A DNA stretch of 22,812 bases from Sulfitobacter sp. (GCA_024636405.1 JAGXHC010000220.1:1-22812); one strand, 5' to 3'; positions 1 through 7,979 are shown, counted from the stretch's first letter. The notes: generated by a model from the sequence alone, not told the origin. Program-made: numbers and translations.

Positions 1-1754
1 AACCGAAACTCCGCGCCCTGCCCCACTGTAGAAAATACAGCAACCGTGCCACTGTGGCGCAGCACCGCCTTTTTCACGATAGCAAGCCCGATGCCCGTGC
101 TTTCCGGCATGTCTTGCGTGCGCAATGTCTGGAATGGATCAAATATTTTGCCATGATACCGTGCGTCAATGCCGGGCCCATTGTCGCTGACCGACACGCG
201 GCACCGGTCACCGTCTGCCTGCGCACTAACATGGATCCGCAGTCGTTCCTTGCCGTCGTGGTATTTCACGGCATTGCCGATGAGATTTTCCAGAACCCGG
301 CGAAAATTGACCGGATCCGCCTCGATCGACGGTATATCGCCGCTCAGGACAAGCTGGTCCGGGCCAAGGTCAAAGTCCAGCCAGAGCGCTTCGATAACCT
401 CGTCCAGATTGAGTTTTGCACAGGTATCATTGTCCAGATCCACACGCGAAAATGCCATGACGCCCTGCGTCAGGTCGTTCATCCGCACAACGCGGTCGCG
501 AATCCGACCCAGGTTGGACACGACGTCCGGGTTTGCATCCGGCGAGGCAAAATAGGGCTCGAGGTCTTCTTCAATCATCTCTGTCAGGCCGCAAATGCCC
601 CTGATTGGAGTCTTGAGATCATGCGATGCAATATAGGCGAAATCCTCAAGTTCGGCGTTCTTGTCGGCCAGCACCCTATTCGTTTCCGCCAATTTCGTTT
701 TCTCGCCCTGAAGTTCTTTCGTGACTTTGTCCGCATAGTCAAATGCCCGGTGGTTGGCGCGTGACATCAAGAAAAGCAGCGCCACAATCAGCGTCTCGAT
801 CAACAGCCCGGCAAGCAGGATCAGTTTTGGCTGGGCAAAGGTGTTTTCGCTTCGAAAGGCGCGGTCAGAGCGGAAATTAAGCGTCCAGGTCCGCCCGTAA
901 AGATTTAGCGTCGCATGATCTGTGAACATCGGATCGGGATCAAATGCCGGATCGTCCGGCGTATGTTCGTCATAGATTATTTCACCTGCGTCTTTGATGC
1001 TGAACCTGATGTCGCGCAGATCCTTGGCAAGAAGCCCTTCCATCAATTTGCGCACGACGAACGGCGCGTAAACCGCCCCGGCACCGCGCGCCCGCCTCTG
1101 CGCAACATTGGCAGGCGTCGCACCCCGATAAAATGGTGCGTAAAACAGGAATCCCGGCGTATTCCCCGCATCCTGAACCAGCACAATTGGGCCGGTGATT
1201 TGCGCGGTCCCGTTATCCCGGCTGGCCAGCGCCGCGGTGCGCCGGTTGCGTTCATGCGCGACATCAAGCCCGACAGCCGCGATGTTTGTCGCCTCGGGTT
1301 CAATGTAGGAAATTGGCATTTTTTCAGCCGCGTCGTGCTGCGGATGAACCTTGAAGCCGGGCCGTTGACTTTGCTGTCGATCAACATGAGGTTGAAGTGT
1401 GTCGTCATCAAGAAAATGGATCACGCCGATCCCATTGATGCCCGGATACCGGGTGTCGATGCGCAGGCTACGCGCGAAGCTGTGCCAATTCTCATAGGAC
1501 ATGTCGCCGCCATTGGAACCAACCGTGGCAACGCCCGCCCAAAGCGCGTCTTCGTATTTTTTCAACCGCTCGGTGATCAGCCCCAAAGCAAAATCCCGAG
1601 CGTTGTCAAACCGAATTTTTGTTCGCACCTCGATTTGGTATTTCGTATATTGCCAGGTGGTCAGCGTCACAATCATCGACAGGGTCACCACGGCTACATG
1701 GACCAATGTGATGCCCCCACCGAAAAAGGTGGGTTTTTGACCCGTTTGCGCCAT
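1..1754 (-). CDS. CHASE-domain sensor histidine kinase, C-terminus cut by window edge
   Basis: An open frame runs from ATG at 1754 to the left edge without a stop, giving 584 codons. I translated it by hand. A membrane segment at about residues 14-33 and another at about 311-330 flank a periplasmic CHASE sensor domain (about 65-295). A short coiled-coil stretch (about 340-370) leads to a HisKA domain with phospho-acceptor His378 in the motif IASHDLKTPI. The ATPase domain shows the N box (NLIGNAVKYH, about 490-499), the G1 box DNGPGI (from 524), the F box FDPF (538-541) and the G2 box TGIGLAIVKK (from 553). It should autophosphorylate in response to an extracytoplasmic ligand and pass phosphate to a response regulator not seen here. 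It could be a hybrid kinase, because the end is missing. Its signal is unknown. It sits downstream of the nor unit on the same strand, separated by about 100 bp, so a link to denitrification is only positional. Confidence 0.9.
   Translation of the reverse strand, partial: MAQTGQKPTFFGGGITLVHVAVVTLSMIVTLTTWQYTKYQIEVRTKIRFDNARDFALGLITERLKKYEDALWAGVATVGSNGGDMSYENWHSFARSLRIDTRYPGINGIGVIHFLDDDTLQPHVDRQQSQRPGFKVHPQHDAAEKMPISYIEPEATNIAAVGLDVAHERNRRTAALASRDNGTAQITGPIVLVQDAGNTPGFLFYAPFYRGATPANVAQRRARGAGAVYAPFVVRKLMEGLLAKDLRDIRFSIKDAGEIIYDEHTPDDPAFDPDPMFTDHATLNLYGRTWTLNFRSDRAFRSENTFAQPKLILLAGLLIETLIVALLFLMSRANHRAFDYADKVTKELQGEKTKLAETNRVLADKNAELEDFAYIASHDLKTPIRGICGLTEMIEEDLEPYFASPDANPDVVSNLGRIRDRVVRMNDLTQGVMAFSRVDLDNDTCAKLNLDEVIEALWLDFDLGPDQLVLSGDIPSIEADPVNFRRVLENLIGNAVKYHDGKERLRIHVSAQADGDRCRVSVSDNGPGIDARYHGKIFDPFQTLRTQDMPESTGIGLAIVKKAVLRHSGTVAVFSTVGQGAEFR
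1714..1738 (+). terminator. Terminator-like hairpin inside the 5' end of the kinase gene (antisense sense)
   Basis: CCCACC (1716-1721), a six-base loop and GGTGGG (1728-1733) form a perfect 6-bp stem followed by five T on the plus strand (1734-1738). It has the form of an intrinsic terminator for plus-strand transcription, but no plus-strand gene ends here. It lies in codons 6-14 of the minus-strand kinase, so it may simply reflect the coding sequence PTFFGG. Confidence 0.3.
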
Positions 1755-1856
1755 CGCGTTTTTCCCCGTCCATCTGTGCAGGGGCATAAGTAGGACAAGT
1801 GTCTTTAGAAAATGTTACGCCTCTGCCGATGGCACGCGCGCAGGCCCCCCGGATTT

Positions 1857-2129
1857 TCAATACGCATCAGTATTGTTGCTACCCTGGCGGGGATCATCAG
1901 GGCGCGCGTCGGCCCGGTCCATCAAGGTTCTGACATGGCGCGCAAAGTACCAGGTGACCGGCACCCCCAACATGACACCACCCGCGATTGCCCATGTCGG
2001 AGACAGCGGCGGCGCGCCGATCCAAGATGCTATCAGCCCGGCGAAGTAAAGGTTCGTGGCCGCGGCCCCCGCCCCGAAGGGATACAAGACGACCGTGATC
2101 CGGCCCACCCCCCATCCTGACTGTTTCAC
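1857..2129 (-). CDS. Small membrane protein at the end of the nor unit (norF position)
   Basis: Ninety codons from GTG at 2129 to TGA. I chose this start because the GTG overlaps the stop of the preceding small gene as GTGA, the usual sign of translational coupling. A longer start at 2201 would overlap most of that gene. Two hydrophobic segments are visible, about residues 10-35 and 45-65, followed by a charged C-terminal tail (motif ARHVRTLMDRAD). It occupies the place where norF, encoding a small two-helix membrane protein, is found in Paracoccus-type nor operons. I cannot confirm homology from sequence alone. A role in assembly or activity of nitric oxide reductase is inferred from position only. 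Confidence 0.7.
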   Translation of the reverse strand: MKQSGWGVGRITVVLYPFGAGAAATNLYFAGLIASWIGAPPLSPTWAIAGGVMLGVPVTWYFARHVRTLMDRADARPDDPRQGSNNTDAY

Positions 2130-2302
2130 CGGCGACGCACCACAAGATGCACCGCAAGAAGCGCTGCCAGGAACGCCAGCGATGCGCAGAAAAACCACCA
2201 CTCAGCGGTCGCCGACTGTGGTTGCGGGATTGGTCGTTCAAAAACGGCCCCTTGGGTCAGTGTGGGAAGAAATATCGCAATCGCGAAAGTCAGGCGTTTC
2301 AT
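2126..2302 (-). CDS. 58-residue membrane or exported protein after norD
   Basis: This gene is short and easily missed. It starts at ATG 2302, one base after the norD stop, with AGGAG in the norD end as ribosome binding site seven bases upstream, and its stop overlaps the next gene. The N-terminus (MKRLTFAIAIFLPTLTQG) looks like a signal peptide or first helix. A second hydrophobic segment (about residues 35-55) ends with VVRRR, a positive cytoplasmic anchor. Coupling to both neighbours makes it a real member of the nor unit. Family not recognised; it may be an accessory of the NorCB complex, by position only. No norE-like (cytochrome oxidase subunit III-like) gene is seen in the window. Confidence 0.7.
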   Translation of the reverse strand: MKRLTFAIAIFLPTLTQGAVFERPIPQPQSATAEWWFFCASLAFLAALLAVHLVVRRR

Positions 2303-2303
2303 C

Positions 2304-4202
2304 TCAGGTCTCCTGCCTCAGGTTTCTGTAAATATCTGGAAGCACACGGATCAGCCGGTCCGGTTGCGGCAGCAGGTGAAATCCACCGCGTCCGAAGATC
2401 CGCGTGAACCAGTCCTGCCCGTCCTCGTCGATGATGATGCCGTGCACCACCTGACCGCTGCGGCGCGCCTCGGAAACGGCCATGTGGCTGTCCTCGACGC
2501 CGTGTTGGCCCTCATAGTGATCCAGATCGTTCGGCTTGCCATCCGTCAATACGATCAGCAGTTTCTTCGCGGCGGTCTGGCCGGCGAGTTGCGCGCTGAC
2601 ATGGCGGATCGCAGCACCCAACCGGGTATAATGCCCCGGTTTCAGCGCACAGATATTATCTGTAATCGCTGGGCTCATCTGTTGATCAAAGCGTTTGCAG
2701 CACGTCAAGAACACCCGGTCCCGCCTGAGCGAAGAGAACCCCCAGATGCCCAGCCGGTCACCCGCAGCATCGATGCCCCCCGCAAGTGCCGCCAGCGCAT
2801 CGCGCGCGACATCAATCACGCAGGTGTCTCCCACTGCCGATTCAGTGGAGCGGGACGTGTCGATCAAAAAGGCCACTGACAGATCCCGCTGGGTTTGGCG
2901 TGCGGATTGAAACACCCGGTCATCGCAACGGCCCGTCGCCTTGAGGTCGATATGCGCCGCGATCGCAGCGTCAAGATCCAGCTCGTTCCCGTCAATCTGG
3001 CGCGGTTGCAATATGCGCCGGGGACGCAGGATTTCAAACTGGCGGCGCACCTCTTCCATGCGTTTGCGGTTGGGCACGAATACAGGTGTTGGGCCTGGGT
3101 CTGCATCGACCTCCAGCACGCGACAGTGATCGTCCATATAGCTGCGCGCACGGTGGTTCCACTCTGGATAGGTATGAACCCCGGCAAGCCTTTCGTGATC
3201 CGCGTCAGACGGCGACAAATCCAGATGCAACCGCAGACGGGTCGCGGCGCGACGGTCGTTTTTGGACAACGTGATATTGTCCTGATCATCGGCCGCCTTT
3301 TGCGCGTTTTCGTCGTCATCATCATGAATGGAGCGGTTGAGATTCATGGATTCCACCCAAGAGAGGATGGATTCGAAACGGTGCAGGATGAAGCTGTCCT
3401 TGCGGTTGGCCTCATCGCGGTCCTTGCGGATGCCCAGTTTGCGGGTGGTCGTGGCGGCTGCCGGGGGCGTTGTGGCCGCGTTGTCCTCAAGATCCTCCGC
3501 CGGGCTGCCCGTCCCGGCGCGCTGAAAGTCCAGCCAAAAGGGAACCGGCGCAAAGGGCATGTAGCCGCGCAAGGCACCAAACGAGGAGGTGTCGGATAGA
3601 TCACCCTCACCGAGCCCTGCCCGCACGGCGAATTCCACCGCCGTTTCCGGCGCCGACGACCGGACACGCGGGCGCGTCGCCAGCACATGCCGCACCATCA
3701 TCGCATAGCTCTTTCGCAGACCCGGACACCGCTCAAGAACCCGCTGCCCCGCCGCTGCATTGGCGCGGATAATGCCAATGTCACGCCCCGGACTATCCAG
3801 CGCGTTGCACTGCACATCTGATGGGTCACAAAGCGCCGCGAGTGCTGTCAGCCAGAAGTAGGCCGCCCGGTTCAGCGCATGATCGGGAAAGGCGTCGATG
3901 ACAGGCGGCAACCGAAGACGTTCGCCGTCGAAAACCGGCAAATGCACCTTGTCACGTTCCGTTGCAAGCTTGCGCAGATGGGGGCGCCGGTGACGCGCCA
4001 CAACGGCAGGCGCCTCGCAGAGTTCCACGCCCGGAGCACCGCCCAAGGCACGAAACAACATATTGAGGCTGGGCCTTACGCGGCCCAGATCAACAGCTTG
4101 CTGCGGATAGCAAACCTGTGCACCGATCCCCACAGCATAGTCGTGCCAAAGATTTCCGACGGTTTCTTCGGGGTCCATCAGGTCCAGCGGACGCAGCACC
4201 AT
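2304..4202 (-). CDS. norD: NorD, nitric oxide reductase activation protein (VWA domain)
   Basis: 632 residues from ATG 4202, close to the size of known NorD proteins. A start at 4262 is possible but would overlap norQ by more than 50 bases, while 4202 lies just after the norQ stop. The C-terminal third is a von Willebrand factor A domain with a MIDAS metal site: D448-T-S-R-S452, a Thr at about 526 (HYTR) and an Asp at about 554 (LTDGKPND). The middle region (about 300-330) is highly acidic and probably flexible. NorD acts with the AAA+ ATPase NorQ to insert or activate the non-haem iron of NorB; this is known for the family. It lies in the unit norCBQD, and its end also carries the ribosome binding site of the next small gene. 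Confidence 0.93.
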   Translation of the reverse strand: MVLRPLDLMDPEETVGNLWHDYAVGIGAQVCYPQQAVDLGRVRPSLNMLFRALGGAPGVELCEAPAVVARHRRPHLRKLATERDKVHLPVFDGERLRLPPVIDAFPDHALNRAAYFWLTALAALCDPSDVQCNALDSPGRDIGIIRANAAAGQRVLERCPGLRKSYAMMVRHVLATRPRVRSSAPETAVEFAVRAGLGEGDLSDTSSFGALRGYMPFAPVPFWLDFQRAGTGSPAEDLEDNAATTPPAAATTTRKLGIRKDRDEANRKDSFILHRFESILSWVESMNLNRSIHDDDDENAQKAADDQDNITLSKNDRRAATRLRLHLDLSPSDADHERLAGVHTYPEWNHRARSYMDDHCRVLEVDADPGPTPVFVPNRKRMEEVRRQFEILRPRRILQPRQIDGNELDLDAAIAAHIDLKATGRCDDRVFQSARQTQRDLSVAFLIDTSRSTESAVGDTCVIDVARDALAALAGGIDAAGDRLGIWGFSSLRRDRVFLTCCKRFDQQMSPAITDNICALKPGHYTRLGAAIRHVSAQLAGQTAAKKLLIVLTDGKPNDLDHYEGQHGVEDSHMAVSEARRSGQVVHGIIIDEDGQDWFTRIFGRGGFHLLPQPDRLIRVLPDIYRNLRQET

Positions 4203-4206
4203 AGCG

Positions 4207-5004
4207 TTACCCGTAAACCGTGGCGACCAGATCGCGCAATGCGGTCTGCACGTCGGCATCATCGCTCAGCGGTTCGATCACCGCTGCTTCCAGCGCTTTT
4301 TCCACGCCCATGCCACCAGCCATCAGCGTCGCTGCATAGATCAACAGGCGGGTCGATACGCCTTCCTCCAGGTCCATGCCGGACAGATTGCGGATATGCC
4401 CGCCCAGCCGCACCAGCGGCGCCACGCGTCCCGGCTCCAGCCCACTTTCCTGCGCGACAACTGCGATTTCAGTCTCCGCATCGGGAAACCCAAAGGTGAT
4501 CGCAAGAAAGCGTTGACGGGTCGAAGGTTTCATCCGCTTCATGACGTTCTGATAGCCGGGATTGAAGCTGGCGATCAGCATGAAACCGGGTGGCGCCACC
4601 AGTTCTTCTCCGGTGCGGTCGATCATCAGGGTGCGCCGGTCGTCCGTGAGCGGGTGCAGCACAACTGTTACGTCCTTGCGCGCCTCCACCACCTCGTCGA
4701 GATAACAGATTGCACCCTCGCGCACGGCGCGGGTCAGCGGGCCATCCACCCATTCTGTCTGCCCGCCACGCAGCAGGTAACGTCCGATCAGGTCCGATGC
4801 AGAAAGATCGTCATGACACGCCACCGTATAAAGCCGCCGTCCGGACCGCGCCGCCATATGTTCAACAAATCGGGTCTTGCCGCAGCCGGTCGGCCCCTTC
4901 AAAAGAAGGGGCAAACCGTTTGCATGGGCCGCATCAAACAGGGCACATTCGTTTCCCGTCGCGGCGTAGTAAGGCACCGAAGGTACTTGGGATTGGGCGT
5001 TCAT
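4207..5004 (-). CDS. norQ: NorQ, MoxR-type AAA+ ATPase for NO reductase activation
   Basis: 265 residues of a MoxR/CbbQ-type AAA+ ATPase. Walker A is G37-PTGCGKT, Walker B is ICYLDE (D103, E104), and an arginine-rich stretch (STRQRF) follows the sensor region. Family members form hexameric rings that work with the VWA partner NorD on the cNOR complex. Two ATGs are possible. The one at 5010 overlaps the norB stop as ATGA, but GGGAG then lies almost against it. The ATG at 5004 has GGGAG seven bases upstream and fits better, so I use it. The gene is translationally coupled to norB and followed by norD after four bases. Confidence 0.93.
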   Translation of the reverse strand: MNAQSQVPSVPYYAATGNECALFDAAHANGLPLLLKGPTGCGKTRFVEHMAARSGRRLYTVACHDDLSASDLIGRYLLRGGQTEWVDGPLTRAVREGAICYLDEVVEARKDVTVVLHPLTDDRRTLMIDRTGEELVAPPGFMLIASFNPGYQNVMKRMKPSTRQRFLAITFGFPDAETEIAVVAQESGLEPGRVAPLVRLGGHIRNLSGMDLEEGVSTRLLIYAATLMAGGMGVEKALEAAVIEPLSDDADVQTALRDLVATVYG

Positions 5005-5006
5005 GG

Positions 5007-6377
5007 TCATTCTCCCGGAACCGGATCAGACCGCGCCGGGGCAGGATTGGCGGCACCGGGTTGCACCACTTCACGGCTGCGCACGACCATGATCGAGTAG
5101 ATGAACAACAGCGCGCCCAGCACCACGGCGAAGCCGGCACCGAAACGCATGATGTAGAACAGCACCAGTTCGTCCTGCACCTCCATGTAATAATACCCCA
5201 ACACCCGCTGCATGTGGGTCTGGATCACGCCCGCAAATGTCAGCGTAAAGGTCATGAAGGCCATGCCGCCGGTCATCAGCCAGAACGACGCCATGTTCAG
5301 CACTTGGTTATAGGGCTCGCGGCCCCGCAAAAGCGGCATCGCGTAGGTGATGATCGCGAGGTTCATCGCGACATAGGCGCCATAAAAGGACAAGTGCCCG
5401 TGTGCCGCAGTGATCTGCGTGCCGTGGCTGTAAAAGTTGACCCCGTGCAATGTGTGCAGAAATCCCCAGACGCCTGCCCCGAAGAAGGCGACGGTCGCCG
5501 ACCCCAGCGACCACAAAAGTGCGGCCTTGTTTGGATGGTTGCGGCGGCCCTTCCAGACCATGACAAAGGCAAAGGACATCATCAGGAAGAACGGAACCAC
5601 CTCAAACGTCGAGAAGATGGAGCCGACCCATTGCCAATACCCCGGCAGGCCAATCCAGTAAAAATGGTGCCCGGTGCCCAGAATGCCCGAGAAAAGCGCA
5701 GTTGCCACAATGACATAGAGCCATTTTTCAACCACCTCACGGTCTACGCCGGTCATCTTCAGCAGCAAGAACGCAAGGACCGATGCCATCACAAGTTCCC
5801 AGGTCGCCTCGACCCAGAGATGGACAACGAACCACCAGTACATCTTGTCGAGCGACAGGTTGTTGGGGTTTATGAACGCAAAGACCCACAGCAGCGACAA
5901 CAGCCACAAACCGGTCAGCAGCACATTGGTGATCGCAGTCTTTTTGCCAGCCAACACGGTCATCGTGATGTTGAACAGAAAAATCAGGGCCGCGATGAGG
6001 ATGCCGAACTTTACCCAAAGCGGTTGTTCGAGAAACTCGCGCCCGCCGTGGATACCAACCAGATAGCTGCCCACCGCTCCAAGCGTGCCAACCATCAGAA
6101 TGATAAGCTGAAGATAGGCCAGTTTCGGGGAATAGATTTCCCGTTCGGATTCCTCAGGCACCAGAAAATAAGCGGCACCAAAGAACCCCAGAAGCAGCCA
6201 GACGATCAGTGCGTTGGTGTGGATCATGCGAATGATGTGAAAAGGAAAGGTTTCGGCCAGAAAGTTTGGCTGGACGTAAATCCATCCAATGGCCAGCCCG
6301 CCCAACACCTGCACGGCGAACAAAGCCATCGCGCAGACGAAGTAAGCATAGGCAATCTTTTGTGTCTGATATTTCAT
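5007..6377 (-). CDS. norB: NorB, cytochrome b subunit of nitric oxide reductase
   Basis: 456 residues with about twelve hydrophobic segments, the normal size of a cNOR catalytic subunit that uses NorC (no quinol-oxidase N-terminal extension). It reduces two NO to N2O in the inner membrane. All expected ligands are visible: H53 and H328 for low-spin haem b, H326 for haem b3, and H186, H237 and H238 for the non-haem iron. The nearby glutamates E190, E194 and E259 match those conserved around the active site and proton path. The start ATG at 6377 has AAGGAG nine bases upstream and lies 12 bp after norC. The last residues (after about 440) are a proline-rich tail. Confidence 0.97.
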   Translation of the reverse strand: MKYQTQKIAYAYFVCAMALFAVQVLGGLAIGWIYVQPNFLAETFPFHIIRMIHTNALIVWLLLGFFGAAYFLVPEESEREIYSPKLAYLQLIILMVGTLGAVGSYLVGIHGGREFLEQPLWVKFGILIAALIFLFNITMTVLAGKKTAITNVLLTGLWLLSLLWVFAFINPNNLSLDKMYWWFVVHLWVEATWELVMASVLAFLLLKMTGVDREVVEKWLYVIVATALFSGILGTGHHFYWIGLPGYWQWVGSIFSTFEVVPFFLMMSFAFVMVWKGRRNHPNKAALLWSLGSATVAFFGAGVWGFLHTLHGVNFYSHGTQITAAHGHLSFYGAYVAMNLAIITYAMPLLRGREPYNQVLNMASFWLMTGGMAFMTFTLTFAGVIQTHMQRVLGYYYMEVQDELVLFYIMRFGAGFAVVLGALLFIYSIMVVRSREVVQPGAANPAPARSDPVPGE

Positions 6378-6389
6378 GGGTTTATCTCC

Positions 6390-6842
6390 TTAGCCCGCTT
6401 CGTTTGGCGGCCAGCCCTGGGTGTCTGTCTGATCGGCCCAACGCAAGAATTCAGCAAGTCCGCGCTTGTCCTCTTCGGTCAGCTCGAAATATGGCATCTG
6501 GCGACGCCCTTCGATCCTGCTGGGTTGCGCTTCGATCCAGCCGTCCATCATCTCGTAGGCGGCTTCGGGATCGTCCGTGACACCCCAGCGTGTCATGACA
6601 TTGCCAAGCTCGGGCGCGAAATAGGCGCCCTCCCCGTGCAGCGTGTGACAGTTGATACAGCTGTTGCGTTCCCAGACGTGTTTGCCGTGAATGACCGCTT
6701 CGCTCAGTTCCATACCCGCGGTTGAGGTATTCACGATATACTTGTGGCTCTGCACGGTCAGCACGATGAAAACGACGACGAAAAAGAGCGATCCGCCGTA
6801 GAAGATGTTGCGTGCCCGCGACTTGGTCAGGAATTCGGCCAT
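6390..6842 (-). CDS. norC: NorC, cytochrome c subunit of nitric oxide reductase
   Basis: 150 residues, normal for NorC. An N-terminal membrane anchor (about 14-31) is followed by a periplasmic class I cytochrome c domain with haem motif C62-INC65-H66 and probable axial Met116 (RRQMPYF). It receives electrons from pseudoazurin or cytochrome c and passes them to NorB. It is the first gene of the unit norC-norB-norQ-norD and the two small genes after it. The control region upstream holds a perfect TTGCG-CAAA-CGCAA palindrome at 6908-6921. The upstream ribosome binding site is only a run of G (6851-6856), not a clean consensus. Confidence 0.96.
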   Translation of the reverse strand: MAEFLTKSRARNIFYGGSLFFVVVFIVLTVQSHKYIVNTSTAGMELSEAVIHGKHVWERNSCINCHTLHGEGAYFAPELGNVMTRWGVTDDPEAAYEMMDGWIEAQPSRIEGRRQMPYFELTEEDKRGLAEFLRWADQTDTQGWPPNEAG

Positions 6843-6907
6843 GCAAGGGGCCCCCCATCAATGGTTGCAGTCAGACCTCAACCTAGCGGCCCGTTCCCGA
6901 GCGGAGT

Positions 6908-6921
6908 TTGCGCAAACGCAA
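6908..6921. promoter_or_regulatory. NnrR/FNR-type operator shared by norC and the DUF1858 gene
   Basis: Perfect palindrome TTGCG-CAAA-CGCAA with the half-site length and four-base spacer of the Crp/Fnr family. From memory, it resembles NnrR sites of Rhodobacter. Its centre lies 72 bp from the norC start and 61 bp from the divergent DUF1858 start. If the activator binds at -41.5, the -10 elements would be TAGGTT (6885-6880, minus) and CATGAT (6944-6949, plus), both weak, as expected for an activated promoter. The same element occurs ahead of pseudoazurin. Confidence 0.75.
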
Positions 6922-6975
6922 TGTTCGTGCCGATTGAAAGTGCCATGATGGAAAGATCGGCAGGGAGGGCTGATT

Positions 6976-7203
6976 ATGAACGCACATGCCCTGAACACGA
7001 CGGATCTGCCTTTGTCTCAGATCATGACCATTTGGCCCCTGACGGTGTCGGTGTTCATCAGCCACAAGATGTTATGTGTGGGCTGCTGGATCGGCCCGTT
7101 CCATACAATCACCGACGCCTGCGCCGCCTATCATCTTGACGAAGCGGCGTTCCGGCGCGAGCTGGAAATCAGTGTCAGTGCGCGGTCCCGTTCTGGGCCA
7201 TAA
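6976..7203 (+). CDS. DUF1858 small redox-disulfide domain protein
   Basis: 75 residues with a good ribosome binding site (GGGAGG, eight bases before ATG). Most of the protein is one DUF1858 domain (about 12-66), the type also described as a hybrid-cluster-protein-associated redox disulfide domain. C34-VGC37 forms a CxxC pair, followed by the typical PFHTI segment and a third cysteine, C49. The biochemical role of the family is not established. The gene is divergent from norC and shares its operator, so it is probably induced by NO together with nor and nir. It may be a thiol-based partner in NO or nitrosative stress metabolism, but this is inference. Its 3' end overlaps the 3' end of the Crp/Fnr regulator gene by 29 bp. 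Confidence 0.85.
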   Translation: MNAHALNTTDLPLSQIMTIWPLTVSVFISHKMLCVGCWIGPFHTITDACAAYHLDEAAFRRELEISVSARSRSGP

Positions 7204-7876
7204 CGACAAGCTGGTGTGGCTGACTGACCACGATATGCTTGCGCCGACTTTCGACAACGCCGCGCTTTTCCCACGCGCTCAACAGTCGGCTGACAGTGTG
7301 CAGCGTGGTGCCGGACATCTCTGACAGATCCTGTCGGGTGATTGGAAAATCCACTTCGATGCCCTGTTCGGTCTTGCGGCCCATCTGGTTGATCAACCGA
7401 AGCAAGGCATTGGCCACACGCTGTTCGACCTGCTGGGTCGCCATTTCCACCATCCGATCATGCATCTCCTTGAGGCGCATACCTACGACCTTCTGACTGG
7501 TGGTCGAAAAACCCTCGTAATTTGCGCTGAAATCCGACCAAAGCCGCATTGGCCATGACAGCACGATGGTTTCTGATGCAGTGATCGCGCTTGCCGGGTA
7601 ATGCGTGTGCCCCAGCGCAGCGGCGATGCCGAACAACTGGCCCGCAGGGATATGCAGCATCGTCACGTGTTCCCCTTCAGGCGTGACGCGGACAACGCGG
7701 ATATAGCCGTCCAGCAGCAGGAAGAACCGCTCGGCCAGGGCCGCTTCGTGAAACACCGTTACACCGCTGTCAAAACGGTGCGACGCCGCCTGATCAAGAA
7801 TGGCGCGGATGTCCAACCGGTTGAGCCCGGCAAAGGGCGCAAGATGGGTCAGCAGGCTTTCGTCCAGTTTGCGCAT
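7175..7876 (-). CDS. nnrR: Crp/Fnr-family regulator, NnrR-like (NO-responsive denitrification activator)
   Basis: 233 residues. A cyclic-nucleotide-binding-like sensor domain (about 10-120), a dimerisation helix (about 125-165) and a winged helix-turn-helix (about 178-215) are present. There is not a single cysteine, so it cannot carry an Fnr-type [4Fe-4S] cluster. This fits the NnrR/Dnr branch, where NO is sensed, in studied members, through haem. The recognition helix reads T-L-H193-T-V-S196-R197; Fnr and Crp have Glu where His193 stands. It probably activates the nor and pseudoazurin-nirK promoters through the TTGCG-N4-CGCAA sites. A degenerate half-site (CGCAA at 7915-7919) lies upstream of its own start. 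Calling it NnrR rather than another Dnr-type protein is likely but not certain. Confidence 0.85.
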   Translation of the reverse strand: MRKLDESLLTHLAPFAGLNRLDIRAILDQAASHRFDSGVTVFHEAALAERFFLLLDGYIRVVRVTPEGEHVTMLHIPAGQLFGIAAALGHTHYPASAITASETIVLSWPMRLWSDFSANYEGFSTTSQKVVGMRLKEMHDRMVEMATQQVEQRVANALLRLINQMGRKTEQGIEVDFPITRQDLSEMSGTTLHTVSRLLSAWEKRGVVESRRKHIVVSQPHQLVVMAQNGTAH

Positions 7877-7979
7877 AGCCGCTCCAATCGAATGAATTGA
7901 TCCCTAATACCTAACGCAAACGGGAATGCCGACTCCTGATTGCAGGGATCGGTGTTGCGCACCGTTTATGGTCAGAAGT

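Noticed and set aside
54..1793. Long plus-strand frames across the first 1.8 kb
   Set aside because: The minus strand encodes a continuous histidine kinase with all catalytic boxes, which explains the region.
4203..4262. Upstream start for norD at 4262
   Set aside because: It would overlap norQ by more than 50 bases, whereas the ATG at 4202 follows the norQ stop by four bases and gives the usual NorD length.
4710..6725. A 671-codon open frame on the plus strand opposite norQ-norB-norC
   Set aside because: It lies antisense to three clearly recognised genes, is rich in Arg, His, Gln and Pro as expected from the opposite strand of GC-rich coding DNA, and has no family resemblance.
7893..7906. 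Possible Fnr site upstream of the Crp/Fnr gene (ATCAA half-site read on the minus strand)
   Set aside because: Only one half matches TTGAT-N4-ATCAA, and it lies too close to the start codon for an activator site.
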